NCBI GenBank assembly: GCA_947488905.1 | Contig: CANLBJ010000002.1 | Location: 124,001 to 188,000 of the forward strand | Reading direction: 5' to 3' | DNA: 64,000 nucleotides | From: Ulvibacter algarum | Lineage (GTDB): Bacteria > Bacteroidota > Bacteroidia > Flavobacteriales > Flavobacteriaceae | In this document: positions 43,810 to 53,491 of the stretch, piece by piece | Position numbering within the stretch: position 1 is the stretch's first letter | Layout: each line of letters begins with the position of its first letter | Notes under the pieces: generated by a model | Database searches by the model: none | Told to the model about the DNA's origin: nothing | Seen by the model: the letters and a program-made list of their open reading frames with translations, nothing else | Made by a program: the position numbers and the translations under genes

Positions 43810-44719
43810 AATTTAATATTTCGGTATAAAAAATAAGGGAACAAATTCCTGCAAGCATAATAAGCTTTAAAAGTAAAGAGATCATTTTAAAATCTTTTTC
43901 TTTCTCTGCGCTATAAGCACGGATGCAAAAAACTAACAACGGCCCACCAATTAAAAAAACAAAATAGAACGCTGCTTTTTGAGATTGGTACACATGTAAA
44001 TATGTAAACCCAAGAATACCAAGTAGCGCAATTATACCCATGGCAAAGGCTACGTTTCTAGCACGTGTTCTGCCTATTACAACTGCAAGCGTATTTTTAC
44101 CGCCTTTTTGATCACCGTTAATATCTTGAATATCTTTTACAATCTCACGCATTAAGTTGATGTAAAATGCAAAACCTGCGTACAGTAATATGGTGTGTGT
44201 AGCCAGTAGTTGTATAGGGCGTTCTGCCTCATTGAGCCCCGGGAGAATGTCAAAAATGATAAAAACTAGCAGCGAACTTGCCACTAAAAAGGACACGAGA
44301 ATATTTCCTAAAAGTAATTTTGTTTTTAGCTGTGTTGCATAAAAGTTAAGCAAAGCCGCGATGATAATAAAGATGATGGCAAAGCTAGGTTTTCCTATAG
44401 CATTGGCAACATAAAAGCCTGCACAAACACCTGTAAATGTGAGTGCAATGTATAGGTAGTTGGCCGTTTTTTCTGAAACCTTTTTACCAACGATTACTTT
44501 TTTTGGTTTGTTTACTGAGTCAATGGCAACGTCATTAATATCGTTAATTACATTACCACCCGCAGCAATGCAAACGGTTGCGATTACTAATGCTATAAAA
44601 CCAGATGTATTTAATCCTAAGGTAACGTTTAGAGGTTCTAGTAATGCTAGTTTTACAACGCATTGTACTAAGATTAGTAGGAGCAGGTTTATTGGTCTGA
44701 GGAGTTTTAGGATTGACAT
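43790..44719 (-). CDS. UbiA-family prenyltransferase (geranylgeranylglycerol-phosphate geranylgeranyltransferase type)
   Basis: A 309-residue protein with about eight to nine membrane segments. The first Asp-rich motif is GGNVINDINDVAIDSVNKP (D60, D63, D67), and the second is near IVKDIQDINGDQKGGKNTL. In Bacteroidota this orthologue group is annotated as geranylgeranylglycerol-phosphate geranylgeranyltransferase; the exact acceptor is uncertain. It lies in an operon with kdsC, maf and a DUF2520 protein, a gene order often seen in flavobacteria. Confidence 0.88.
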   Translation of the reverse strand: MSILKLLRPINLLLLILVQCVVKLALLEPLNVTLGLNTSGFIALVIATVCIAAGGNVINDINDVAIDSVNKPKKVIVGKKVSEKTANYLYIALTFTGVCAGFYVANAIGKPSFAIIFIIIAALLNFYATQLKTKLLLGNILVSFLVASSLLVFIIFDILPGLNEAERPIQLLATHTILLYAGFAFYINLMREIVKDIQDINGDQKGGKNTLAVVIGRTRARNVAFAMGIIALLGILGFTYLHVYQSQKAAFYFVFLIGGPLLVFCIRAYSAEKEKDFKMISLLLKLIMLAGICSLIFYTEILNYEPITL

Positions 44720-44746
44720 GTATATTAAAGAATATAGTTTAATGTA

Positions 44747-45574
44747 TTATTTAATTCCTTTTAATTTATTAAGAGTTTCGATAAGCCAATCTTCATTTAC
44801 TTTTTTAAATTTCTTATTCAGTTGTATTTGTTTTTCAAGATTCGAAATGAAGCTCTTATCTCCTAATTGTTCAATAGATTCTAAAATTAAACCACCATTA
44901 TTATCGATGTTTTTAAGTTCAGTAATTAAAACTTCTTTGATTCGATTATCTTTTCTCAACGCTAAGCCAGAAATAGCTTCAAATTTTGTGGTTTCATCTT
45001 TGTCTAATACTCTATTCCATAAAGCGTTTCGAATATTTATATTGTCAATATCGATTAAACTTCCAATGCCAAAGGTTGACCAGTTTCTAATATCAGAATC
45101 TTTATCATTCGATAACTCAATTAACGTTTTAATTGCTAAATCATTTTCAATTGTACTTAGAGAAGAAACTAAACTGAATCTTACTTTTACACTTTTATGA
45201 TTTTTAAATGTAGAAAGAAATTTAACTTGCTTTTTTGTTAGATTTTCATTGTTGTGACTTATTCCGTAAAGAATTGAGAATAGTACCTCTATTTCAGTTT
45301 CAAATTGTAATAAGTTAAAAAACAATTTGATAATTTCTTTTTTGTAACGTCTAGGAAAACCAAATTGAGATAATATATCTGCACCTATGACTCTTTCCTT
45401 AGTTTTATTAGATCTTATAAGACTACAGCTTATATCAAAAATTTCATCTGTTTTACGCTTTCGTAGTTCACTTACATATTGCCAATAGTTTTTCCTTGAC
45501 TTATTATTTAAAAGTCTTTGAAATATTTTTTCAGTAGTGTAATTAGTTAATTTATTCAAGGATTTTTTTATCAA
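44747..45574 (-). CDS. HEAT-repeat protein with TTG start and no internal methionine
   Basis: A 275-residue alpha-helical protein with degenerate HEAT repeats (NLLQFETEIEVLFSILYGIS, LIELSNDKDSDIRNWSTFGIG, DETTKFEAISGLALRKDNRIKEVLI). The start is a TTG at 45574 that overlaps the kdsC stop as TTGA, with in-frame stops just upstream. The frame contains no ATG at all, so no other Met start is possible. It is inserted between kdsC and ubiA, which often neighbour each other, and its Lys/Asn/Ile-rich composition differs from its neighbours. It probably acts through protein-protein contacts; function is unknown. Confidence 0.7.
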   Translation of the reverse strand: MIKKSLNKLTNYTTEKIFQRLLNNKSRKNYWQYVSELRKRKTDEIFDISCSLIRSNKTKERVIGADILSQFGFPRRYKKEIIKLFFNLLQFETEIEVLFSILYGISHNNENLTKKQVKFLSTFKNHKSVKVRFSLVSSLSTIENDLAIKTLIELSNDKDSDIRNWSTFGIGSLIDIDNINIRNALWNRVLDKDETTKFEAISGLALRKDNRIKEVLITELKNIDNNGGLILESIEQLGDKSFISNLEKQIQLNKKFKKVNEDWLIETLNKLKGIK

Positions 45575-46104
45575 TCATACTTAGCACTAAACTCACCACC
45601 CTTCATCCAATTACCTTGCACCTTTAGTACTTGTTCTATAATATCACGCACACAGCCTTTACCGCCATTTTTGTGTGATATGTAGGCGCTAATCTCTTTG
45701 ATTTCTGCTACGGCATCTTGTGGGCAACATGGCAAACCTACGTGCTGCATTACCTCATAATCTGGTAGGTCATCGCCTACATAAAGTGCTTGACTTTTGT
45801 CTACGTTTTTTTCTTTGAGGTAGGCTAAAAGCACTTCGGTTTTTTTGTGAGTGCCTAGGTGTATGTCTTTGATTCCTAGACCCGCAAGTCTTTTGCGCAC
45901 ACCCTCATTTGAGCCACCAGAAATGACTAACACATTATACCCGCGATCTACTGCCGTTTTTAACGCGTAGCCGTCTTTGATGTTCATGGTGCGGTATAAC
46001 TCGCCAGTGGTTGTGACTTGCACAGAGCCGTCTGTGAGCACGCCGTCCACGTCAAAAACCAGTGTGTTTATATTGTTTAATAGTACTTTATAGCTTTCCT
46101 TCAT
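45571..46104 (-). CDS. kdsC: KdsC-like 3-deoxy-D-manno-octulosonate 8-phosphate phosphatase
   Basis: A 177-residue HAD phosphatase of the C0 (KdsC) type, which forms free KDO for lipopolysaccharide inner core. The HAD motifs are visible: I, LVFDVDGVLTDG (D18, D20); II, VLVISGGSNEGV; III/IV, ALYVGDDLPDYEVM. It overlaps the DUF2520 gene by 17 bp at its start and the HEAT gene at its end, so translation is coupled. Confidence 0.92.
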   Translation of the reverse strand: MKESYKVLLNNINTLVFDVDGVLTDGSVQVTTTGELYRTMNIKDGYALKTAVDRGYNVLVISGGSNEGVRKRLAGLGIKDIHLGTHKKTEVLLAYLKEKNVDKSQALYVGDDLPDYEVMQHVGLPCCPQDAVAEIKEISAYISHKNGGKGCVRDIIEQVLKVQGNWMKGGEFSAKYD

Positions 46105-46864
46105 TGGGTTTAGTATAAGTGTTTTTAATCGCTTTTGTGAGCAGCGTATAAATGTCTTTTTGAGTGTCGCCTTTAAGTTGGCTCAAGTGTCTTTCTATGG
46201 TTTGCTCGTCGTTCCGTTTTGCTGGTCCAGTTTGCGCATCTTTAGCAGAAAGAAATTCAATTTTTGAGGCCGTCTCAATAATTAAAGGTTTTAATAATGA
46301 GAAATCTAGATTATTCTCTGTCATTATTGCTTCGGAAACGTGATACAAATGATTCACAAAGTTATTGACAAATACAGCAGCGACGTGAATCTTAGAACGC
46401 TCCAGGCTTGAAATCTCAGTGACTTTTTCTGAAATAGATTGTCCAAGTTTTTTTAATAAATCAAGATCATCTGCTTGGGTTGCCTCTATACAGATAGGGA
46501 TTTCTGTAAAAGAAATTTCTTTATCTTTTGAGAAAGTCTGTAGCGGGTAAAATACACCTTGTCTATTTTTAGCGTCAAGCACATCCATAGCTACACTCCC
46601 TGAGGTGTGCACCACAAATCTATCTGTAAAAGGTATTTTTTCTGAAACAGCTGCAATATGATCATCTGGTACAGCAATGATATAGCAATCTGCCTCTGTG
46701 AGGTCACTTAGGTCATTAATAAAATCAATGTCATCTATCGTTTTTTTTAATGAAACAGTGCTACGGGAGAATACCTGTGATATTTTCGCGTAAGCAGAAT
46801 CATTAATAGCCTTCACAAGATGTGAACCTACATTTCCGTAACCAATTATTGTAACCGTAATCAT
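46088..46864 (-). CDS. Rossmann-fold DUF2520 protein
   Basis: A 258-residue protein with an N-terminal NAD(P)-binding motif TIIGYGNVGSHLVKAI (GxGxxG at 8-13), followed by a helical C-terminal domain containing KIHVAAVFVNNFVNHLYHVSEAIM. This is the Rossmann-like/DUF2520 pair related to ketopantoate-reductase-like dehydrogenases; the substrate is unknown. It is the first gene of the operon running to mscS. Its ATG lies 4 nt after a -7 box, so its mRNA may be leaderless. Confidence 0.88.
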   Translation of the reverse strand: MITVTIIGYGNVGSHLVKAINDSAYAKISQVFSRSTVSLKKTIDDIDFINDLSDLTEADCYIIAVPDDHIAAVSEKIPFTDRFVVHTSGSVAMDVLDAKNRQGVFYPLQTFSKDKEISFTEIPICIEATQADDLDLLKKLGQSISEKVTEISSLERSKIHVAAVFVNNFVNHLYHVSEAIMTENNLDFSLLKPLIIETASKIEFLSAKDAQTGPAKRNDEQTIERHLSQLKGDTQKDIYTLLTKAIKNTYTKPNEGKL

Positions 46865-46868
46865 CTTA

Positions 46869-46876
46869 CAAAAATA
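46869..46876 (-). promoter_or_regulatory. Bacteroidota -7 box (TATTTTTG) for the DUF2520 operon
   Basis: An exact TAnnTTTG match on the minus strand, with four bases (TAAG) between it and the start codon at 46864. Confidence 0.5.
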
Positions 46877-46957
46877 CGTATTTAAATAGTGAAGTATGTG
46901 GTGTGTTAATTATCTTATTTTTAAGAAATAGAAGAGAGCTAAACCGTCAAGTTTCAG

Positions 46958-46965
46958 TATTTTTG
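46958..46965 (+). promoter_or_regulatory. Bacteroidota -7 box (TATTTTTG) for ccsBA
   Basis: An exact TAnnTTTG match 16 nt before the ATG at 46982, with no clear -33 TTTG. It is divergent from the DUF2520 promoter about 80 bp away. Confidence 0.55.
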
Positions 46966-46981
46966 CAAAAAAAATAGCACG

Positions 46982-49900
46982 ATGCAAAAGAAGTTAGCTT
47001 CCATTCTTTTTTCAACCCGATTAACAGGGACATTATTCATCGTTTTTGCCATTGCAATGGCAGTAGGTACGTTTTTAGACGCATCTTCAGAAACGTCACC
47101 AACACCTTATTCTAGAGAACTTATTTATAACGCATGGTGGTTTGAGGCCATTATGGTTATTTTCTTGATTAATTTTTTGGGTAACATGTTTCGCTACGGT
47201 TTAAACAAACGCGAAAGATGGTCTACACTTCTTTTACACTTGGCATTTATCTTAGTTATTATAGGAGCGGGAATTACTCGTTATATAGGGTATGAAGGTG
47301 TAGTGCACATACGTGAAGGAGAAACTTCAAATATTATGTTGTCAGAACATGTTTATTTAACCACGTTTGTAGACGGTGACTCTGTAGTAGACGGTGTAGC
47401 ATTAAGACGAAATCTTGCGCCACTTAAACTTAATCTAAGCGAGCGGTTAAACAATAACTTTGAGATTGAAGATAATTACAACAATAAGCCTTTTAAAATT
47501 GAATTTAAAGATTTTATAAAAGGAGCAAAAGAAGGCTTAGTAGAATCTGAAGAAGGCGAGCAGTATTTAAAAATAGTTGAGGCTGGTGATGGTAGTAGAC
47601 ACGATCATTATGTGGCGTCTGGTACCGTTCAAGATATTCACAACATACTTTTTGCAGTAAACTTACCAACACCGGGAGCAATCAATATCACATTTACAGA
47701 AGACGATGGCTTTAGTATAGAGTCGCCCTTTGATGGTAGTTATATGCGAATGGCAGATAGAAAACAAGGTACTGTTGTAAAAGATAGTCTACAACCTTTT
47801 GAGCTTAGATCACTGTATCAAATGGCAGATATGGCTTTTGTAATCCCAGAACCAATGGTTACTGGAAAACAAGGAGTGATAAAAGCTAGTGCAGAAGAAG
47901 GTTCTGTTTTAAATGGGTTAATCTTAGATGTCTCTTCTGGCGGCGAAACTAAAACTGTAGAGTTATTAGGTGGTAAAGGAACAAACCCAGAACCTGTTTT
48001 AGTAAAAGTAGGTGCTCTTGAAGTGAATCTTGCTTACGGCTCTAAGGTGTACGAACTTCCTTTTGATATTACTTTAAACGATTTTATTGCTGATAAATAT
48101 CCAGGTACAGAAAAAGGATATTCTGCTTTTAAAAGTATTGTTACCGTAACCGATGCAGATGGTGCTAGTACAGATCAAGAAATTTTTATGAATAATGTAA
48201 TGGATAAAGACGGGTATCGTTTTTTTCAGTCTGGTTTTGATCCAGATGAAAAAGGAACTATACTAGCAGTAAACCACGACCAGTGGGGAACTTGGGTCAC
48301 ATATGCGGGTTATACCTTATTATACATTGGATTAATGGCAATATTATTTGACCCTAGATCACGTTTTGGATTTTTAGAAAAACAATTAACTAAAATTAAG
48401 AAGAAGAAAGCAGCGATGACTGCAATGCTATTTCTTTTTATGAGTTTAGGCCTTTCTGCTCAAGAAGTAGCTCAAGAAACACCTCAAGATACTCACGCAA
48501 ATCATCAAGAGCTTGTTACTATTAAAAATGTAGAAAAATTTATTGTAGCAAATGCAGTAGATAAAGAGCACGCAGCAAAGTTTGCAAAAATGGTGATCCA
48601 GGATGATGGTCGTATGAAACCTGTAAATACTTTTGCTAGTGAATTGCTACGTAAAGTAAGTGCAGAAAACACCTATGAAGGGCTAGATGCAAATCAAGTG
48701 TTTCTTTCTATGTTAGAGTTTCCGAGAGAATGGTCTCAAGCAGAAATAATAAAATTGAAAAGAGGTAATGACAGTATCAGAACTATTTTTGGTGTTGAAA
48801 AAGACGCCACTAAAATTTCGCTTTTAGATTTATTTGATCCTGTTACCGCACAGTATAAACTAGAACCTTATCTAGCTGCAGCAACGAGTACCAATAATCC
48901 TAATCAGTTTCAAAAAGATTTTATAAAAGCACACGAGAGTTTTTATTTATTAAATCAAGCTTTAAGTGGTACTATTTTAAAGATATTTCCGAAGCCAAAT
49001 GACGATAATAATAAATGGATTGCAGCTGCAGAACTAGGGGAGTCTGGGCTTAAAGGAAAAGATTCACTATTTGTAAGAAGTTATGTGCCAGCATATTTTG
49101 CTACAATCGCACAAGCAAGAACTACAGGAGATTATAGTAAAGCAGATGAAGTTTTAGAGATATTACATACTTACCAAACTAAAAACGGTGCAGATGTAAT
49201 GCCAACAGAGAATAAGCTGAATGCAGAGATCTTTTACAATAAAGTAGATGTTTTTAATCGCTTATATAAACTGTTTTTATTAGTTGGAGCTTTTATGTTT
49301 TTCTTTATTATCTACGGTATTTTTACTGAAAAAGCATGGCTTCAAAAAGCGACAAACGTTTGTAAATATATTATGTGGGCTTTCTTTGCGACAATGACTG
49401 CAGGGCTTGCATTAAGATGGTATATTAATGGTCACGCTCCTTGGAAAGATGCCTATGAATCTATAATTTATGTAGGTTGGGCCACTGTATTTTTTGGTCT
49501 TGCCTTTGGTCGTAAAAGTGATTTGACAATTGCCTCTACCGCATTTGTAGCGAGTATTATTTTATGGGTAGCAAGTAAGAGTTGGTTAGATCCTTCTATT
49601 GCTACATTACAGCCAGTTTTAGATAGTTATTGGTTAATGATACACGTGGCTGTAATTGTGGCTAGTTATGGACCCTTCACGCTAGGTATGATTTTAGGAA
49701 TCACATCATTAGTACTTATTCTACTTACTAATGAGCGTAACTTTAAGAAGATGGATATCAACCTTAAAGAGCTAGCAGTTATCACAGAAATGGCACTTAC
49801 TGTAGGTCTTGTGATGCTTACCATCGGAAATTTTCTGGGGGGACAATGGGCTAATGAAAGTTGGGGTCGTTATTGGGGTTGGGACCCTAAAGAAACATGG

Positions 49901-50173
49901 GCCTTAATTAGTATTATGGTATATGCTTTTGTAATACACATGAGATTAATACCAGGCTTACGTGGTCGTTGGGGCTTTAGTTTTGCTGCAATTGTGGCTT
50001 ATGCTTCTATTATGATGACTTATTTTGGAGTCAACTTTTACCTTACAGGATTACACTCTTACGGTAAGGGAGATGTACCAACTACACCAGCTTATGTATA
50101 TACTATTATAGTTATGATTATTATTCTTTCTATAGCATCATGGTTTAAGTACAAGAAGTTCTATAAAAAGTAA
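46982..50173 (+). CDS. ccsBA: Fused cytochrome c biogenesis protein CcsBA (ResB-CcsA)
   Basis: A 1063-residue system II cytochrome c synthetase that attaches haem to CXXCH motifs in the periplasm. The N-terminal ResB part has three membrane segments early (about 14-105) and a large periplasmic domain. A further membrane segment near 435-455 is followed by a second periplasmic region (about 490-760). The CcsA part has the tryptophan-rich haem-handling loop WGRYWGWDPKETWAL (about 963-977) among its last membrane segments. The fusion is usual in Bacteroidota. The lipoprotein cytochrome c at 53492 is one possible client. Confidence 0.95.
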   Translation: MQKKLASILFSTRLTGTLFIVFAIAMAVGTFLDASSETSPTPYSRELIYNAWWFEAIMVIFLINFLGNMFRYGLNKRERWSTLLLHLAFILVIIGAGITRYIGYEGVVHIREGETSNIMLSEHVYLTTFVDGDSVVDGVALRRNLAPLKLNLSERLNNNFEIEDNYNNKPFKIEFKDFIKGAKEGLVESEEGEQYLKIVEAGDGSRHDHYVASGTVQDIHNILFAVNLPTPGAINITFTEDDGFSIESPFDGSYMRMADRKQGTVVKDSLQPFELRSLYQMADMAFVIPEPMVTGKQGVIKASAEEGSVLNGLILDVSSGGETKTVELLGGKGTNPEPVLVKVGALEVNLAYGSKVYELPFDITLNDFIADKYPGTEKGYSAFKSIVTVTDADGASTDQEIFMNNVMDKDGYRFFQSGFDPDEKGTILAVNHDQWGTWVTYAGYTLLYIGLMAILFDPRSRFGFLEKQLTKIKKKKAAMTAMLFLFMSLGLSAQEVAQETPQDTHANHQELVTIKNVEKFIVANAVDKEHAAKFAKMVIQDDGRMKPVNTFASELLRKVSAENTYEGLDANQVFLSMLEFPREWSQAEIIKLKRGNDSIRTIFGVEKDATKISLLDLFDPVTAQYKLEPYLAAATSTNNPNQFQKDFIKAHESFYLLNQALSGTILKIFPKPNDDNNKWIAAAELGESGLKGKDSLFVRSYVPAYFATIAQARTTGDYSKADEVLEILHTYQTKNGADVMPTENKLNAEIFYNKVDVFNRLYKLFLLVGAFMFFFIIYGIFTEKAWLQKATNVCKYIMWAFFATMTAGLALRWYINGHAPWKDAYESIIYVGWATVFFGLAFGRKSDLTIASTAFVASIILWVASKSWLDPSIATLQPVLDSYWLMIHVAVIVASYGPFTLGMILGITSLVLILLTNERNFKKMDINLKELAVITEMALTVGLVMLTIGNFLGGQWANESWGRYWGWDPKETWALISIMVYAFVIHMRLIPGLRGRWGFSFAAIVAYASIMMTYFGVNFYLTGLHSYGKGDVPTTPAYVYTIIVMIIILSIASWFKYKKFYKK

Positions 50174-50309
50174 AAATGTATTCTATTAGATATTGTACCT
50201 GATTATTTTATAAATGAGATAGTATAACAAGAAATAGCGATTTCTTATATCACAATTAGTATAATTATTATCGAGCTATTGTACTTGTTTTAAAAGCATC
50301 TAATGTAAT

Positions 50310-50357
50310 AAAACAGAAACACCTTCTTCTTTTAAAAGAAGAAGGTGTTTCTGTTTT
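50310..50357. terminator. Very long bidirectional terminator between ccsBA and the LuxR-type gene
   Basis: A perfect inverted repeat of 24 bases per arm (AAAACAGAAACACCTTCTTC... mirrored), with an effective loop TTTAAA. It separates two convergent genes. Confidence 0.85.
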
Positions 50358-50408
50358 ATTTGCTATTTATAGCTGGTAATAATTTAATTAAAAGCAGATA
50401 GTTTGTTT

Positions 50409-51662
50409 CTAATTATAAATAAAATCTGGTTGAGATTCTACTAAGTTATGATCTATTTTAACCTGTTCACCAATTTCTAGTTTTTGATAAAGATCACTGG
50501 TAGCTTCTTCAAGATAGTTTTCACTTATTCTTAATTTACGTGCAATCTTTTCATTTGATTTTCCTTCAGAGATGTACTGGAGTAATTTAATTTCAAATAC
50601 ATTAAGATCATATAACATAATCACGTTTTCTAGATATTCATCTGCAATGTATCTTTCTGTTTTTTCACGCGCTGTCATTTCTTGATTTGCAAGAAATATT
50701 TTTAATTCATTTTGCTTGTGTAAGCTTTCATCTTTAATTTCTTTCATTCTATATAAAATGGCATAAGTAAGCACAACTATTTGTGCTATAAAAGCGCCTT
50801 TGAGATGCCCTAATTCTATATGTAGCATAGATATACTAAAAGGCTCAAACAATAAATAATCTAGAATAAAAAGTAAAGGGATTATTGATGCAACAACATA
50901 CATTTTTGCATAGTTTCTTTGATTAAAAAGTAGTACACCAGATATAAAATAACTTATTACAACTGTCATCGCTAAAATATTAGTAATGGTAGCAAGTAGC
51001 TCTTCTCCCAATAACCAACCAGAAATTAGGGTAATACTAGCAGCGGTAAATATACCTGTGGTCACATATTTTAATTTAGGGAATAAGGTATTAAGATTTA
51101 AAAAATGCGAACTAAATATGGCAAATGCAATTGCAGATACTAAAAAGAAAGAAGCTTGTTCAATCTCAGCATTATATAGTGAATGTACATCAAAAAATTC
51201 AAACAGACCATCACTAAAAAATAAAAATGCGGCTAGTGTTACCAATGAGCATCCGTAGAGCAAATAAGTTTTTTCGTCAAAAATTATAAAGCTAACTAAG
51301 TTAATAATGATGAGTAATGTGAGAATACCATAAAACATACCTTGCCAAAACCCATTAATATACTTTTCAGATAGTACAGAGGTTTCAGCTTTAGTAGAAA
51401 CTTCTTCTTTTTGGGTAGACTCAATAGCTAAACTGCTAGATGTTAATTGTTCAGTTTGCTGATGCTTAAAAGTAAGATCAGTATTTAATTTGTTTTGCTT
51501 GACATTTAAACCTTCTGTTACTGTAGTACTTAAGTTGAGTTGCGGCTCAGTATTGCTTAATGAATACTGGTTTGTAGCTGTGTTAATCTTTGCACCGTTT
51601 GCTGTATTAAAAGATACAAGCAACAATAGCAGGATTAAAAGCGGGATGTATTTCTGCTTCAT
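50409..51662 (-). CDS. Membrane-bound LuxR-type regulator with 7TMR-DISM-like domain
   Basis: A 417-residue protein with a signal peptide (about 1-23), a polar Thr/Gln/Asn-rich stretch to about 105, seven hydrophobic segments (about 110-305) resembling the 7TMR-DISM domain (INGFWQGMFYGILTLLIIINL, EKTYLLYGCSL), a short coiled coil (about 305-345) and a C-terminal LuxR helix-turn-helix (LLQYISEGKSNEKIARKLRISENYLEEATSDLYQKL). DNA binding from a membrane protein is unusual, so it may work after proteolysis or near the membrane. The signal is unknown. Confidence 0.8.
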   Translation of the reverse strand: MKQKYIPLLILLLLLVSFNTANGAKINTATNQYSLSNTEPQLNLSTTVTEGLNVKQNKLNTDLTFKHQQTEQLTSSSLAIESTQKEEVSTKAETSVLSEKYINGFWQGMFYGILTLLIIINLVSFIIFDEKTYLLYGCSLVTLAAFLFFSDGLFEFFDVHSLYNAEIEQASFFLVSAIAFAIFSSHFLNLNTLFPKLKYVTTGIFTAASITLISGWLLGEELLATITNILAMTVVISYFISGVLLFNQRNYAKMYVVASIIPLLFILDYLLFEPFSISMLHIELGHLKGAFIAQIVVLTYAILYRMKEIKDESLHKQNELKIFLANQEMTAREKTERYIADEYLENVIMLYDLNVFEIKLLQYISEGKSNEKIARKLRISENYLEEATSDLYQKLEIGEQVKIDHNLVESQPDFIYN

Positions 51663-51848
51663 ATAAAGTAGGTTTCATTCAATTTGGGACTCGCAATATA
51701 TGAATAAAAATGTATTTCAGCAGAATAAAGTGCTTTTAATCGATGAAAAGCGTTGTTTTTTGTGATTTGAATTGTTTGGTTTGTTAAAATTGAATTTTAA
51801 TGGCCACTTTTAAATCGTTAATATTTCAGCATAAAAAAAATAAAGCAT

Positions 51849-51886
51849 AAAAAAATCGCCTTTACTATACATAGCAAAGGCGATAA
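51849..51886 (-). terminator. Terminator of fumC
   Basis: On the minus strand, ATCGCCTTTGCTAT pairs with ATAGTAAAGGCGAT (one mismatch) around a short loop, followed by T7. Confidence 0.82.
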
Positions 51887-51905
51887 TTGATAAGAAAATA
51901 ACTAT

Positions 51906-53297
51906 TTATTTACCTACCATATTTGCAGGGATTACCCATTTATCAAATTCTTCTTCTGTTAAATAACCAAGTTTTACAGCTTCTACTTTTAACGTAGTTC
52001 CATTTTTATGTGCTGTATTTGCAATCTCTGCAGCTTTATAATATCCTATTTTTGGGTTTAAAGCTGTCACTAACATTAGTGAGTTATTTAATTGCTTCTC
52101 GATAACTTCTTTATTTGCTTCTATACCTTGCGCACAGTGCTCGTCAAAAGAAACACAAGCATCACCTATTAATTGTGCAGACTGAATCATGTTTGCAGCC
52201 ATCATAGGTTTAAATACATTAAGTTCATATTGTCCTTGCATACCACCTACAGCAATCGCCATATCATTACCTATTACTTGTGCACAAACCATTGTTAAGG
52301 CTTCACACTGAGTAGGGTTTACTTTACCTGGCATAATAGAAGATCCTGGCTCGTTTGCTGGGATGGTGATTTCACCAATTCCGCTACGAGGTCCGCTGGC
52401 AAGCATACGAACATCATTTGCTATTTTGTTAAGCGAAACCGCTAATTGTTTTAAAGCACCGTGAGATTCTACAATCGCATCGTGCGCCGCTAAAGCTTCA
52501 AACTTATTCTCTGCTGTGATAAAAGGAAGACCAGTGAAGGTAGCAATGTGTGCTGCTACTTTTTCAGAATATCCTTCTGGCGTGTTAATTCCTGTTCCAA
52601 CTGCAGTACCACCTAAAGCTAATTCGCTTAAGTGAGCAAGTGTATTTTTTAACGCTTTTAAACCGTGTGCTAATTGAGAAGCATACCCACTAAACTCTTG
52701 CCCTAAGGTTAGGGGAGTAGCATCCATTAAATGCGTACGACCTATTTTTACAACGTTGTCAAACTCTTTAGTTTTTGCAACAAGTGTATTATATAATTGC
52801 TCTACACCAGGAATCGTTACTTCTACTAATTTCTTGTAAGCAGCAATGTGCATTCCTGTAGGGAAGGTATCGTTAGAAGATTGTGACTTATTTACATCAT
52901 CATTAGGTGCTAAGGTTTTCTCACCTTCGCCAACGGTTTTTCCTGCTAATTGATGCGCGCGATTTGCCACCACTTCATTCACATTCATATTACTCTGCGT
53001 CCCAGAACCCGTTTGCCAGATTACTAACGGAAACTGATCATCGTGTTGTCCTGCAAGAATCTCGTCACATACAGTAGCAATTAAATCTCTTTTTGCTTCG
53101 TCAAGAATACCACACTCGTGGTTTGTGTAAGCAGCAGCTTTTTTAAGATAAGCAAAACCGTAGACCACCTCAAGTGGCATTGATGCTGCTGCACCAATTT
53201 TAAAGTTATTTCTAGAGCGTTCTGTTTGAGCTCCCCACAATTTATCTGCAGGCACTTGAACATCACCCATCGTGTCTTTTTCTATTCTGTATTTCAT
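51906..53297 (-). CDS. fumC: Class II fumarate hydratase
   Basis: Interconverts fumarate and malate in the TCA cycle. The 463-residue protein starts [28 protein letters not shown]. Conserved blocks are [54 protein letters not shown] and the fumarase/aspartase signature [11 protein letters not shown]. The frame extends 10 codons further upstream from 53327, but that extension is not part of the family, and two -7-like boxes sit just before the chosen ATG. Confidence 0.97.
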   Translation of the reverse strand: MKYRIEKDTMGDVQVPADKLWGAQTERSRNNFKIGAAASMPLEVVYGFAYLKKAAAYTNHECGILDEAKRDLIATVCDEILAGQHDDQFPLVIWQTGSGTQSNMNVNEVVANRAHQLAGKTVGEGEKTLAPNDDVNKSQSSNDTFPTGMHIAAYKKLVEVTIPGVEQLYNTLVAKTKEFDNVVKIGRTHLMDATPLTLGQEFSGYASQLAHGLKALKNTLAHLSELALGGTAVGTGINTPEGYSEKVAAHIATFTGLPFITAENKFEALAAHDAIVESHGALKQLAVSLNKIANDVRMLASGPRSGIGEITIPANEPGSSIMPGKVNPTQCEALTMVCAQVIGNDMAIAVGGMQGQYELNVFKPMMAANMIQSAQLIGDACVSFDEHCAQGIEANKEVIEKQLNNSLMLVTALNPKIGYYKAAEIANTAHKNGTTLKVEAVKLGYLTEEEFDKWVIPANMVGK

Positions 53298-53324
53298 GTT
53301 GTTTTTGTTGTGTAGTTTAAAGAA

Positions 53325-53340
53325 CAAATTTACAAATTTA
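53325..53340 (-). promoter_or_regulatory. Tandem -7-like boxes (TAAATTTG twice) for fumC
   Basis: Two back-to-back copies of TAAATTTG on the minus strand, both matching TAnnTTTG. The nearer copy ends 27 nt before the fumC ATG at 53297. Confidence 0.45.
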
Positions 53341-53491
53341 TTGCTAAAAAAGATTGTGGTTTGTTGTTTATGGTTAAGGTTTTAAAATGCATAATGCATA
53401 ATTTTTATACAGTAGATATTTTCTTCGGAAATATGAATTTTATAAAGCATTGGCTTAGTTTATTTAAAAGAATAATAAATCAAAACTAAAA

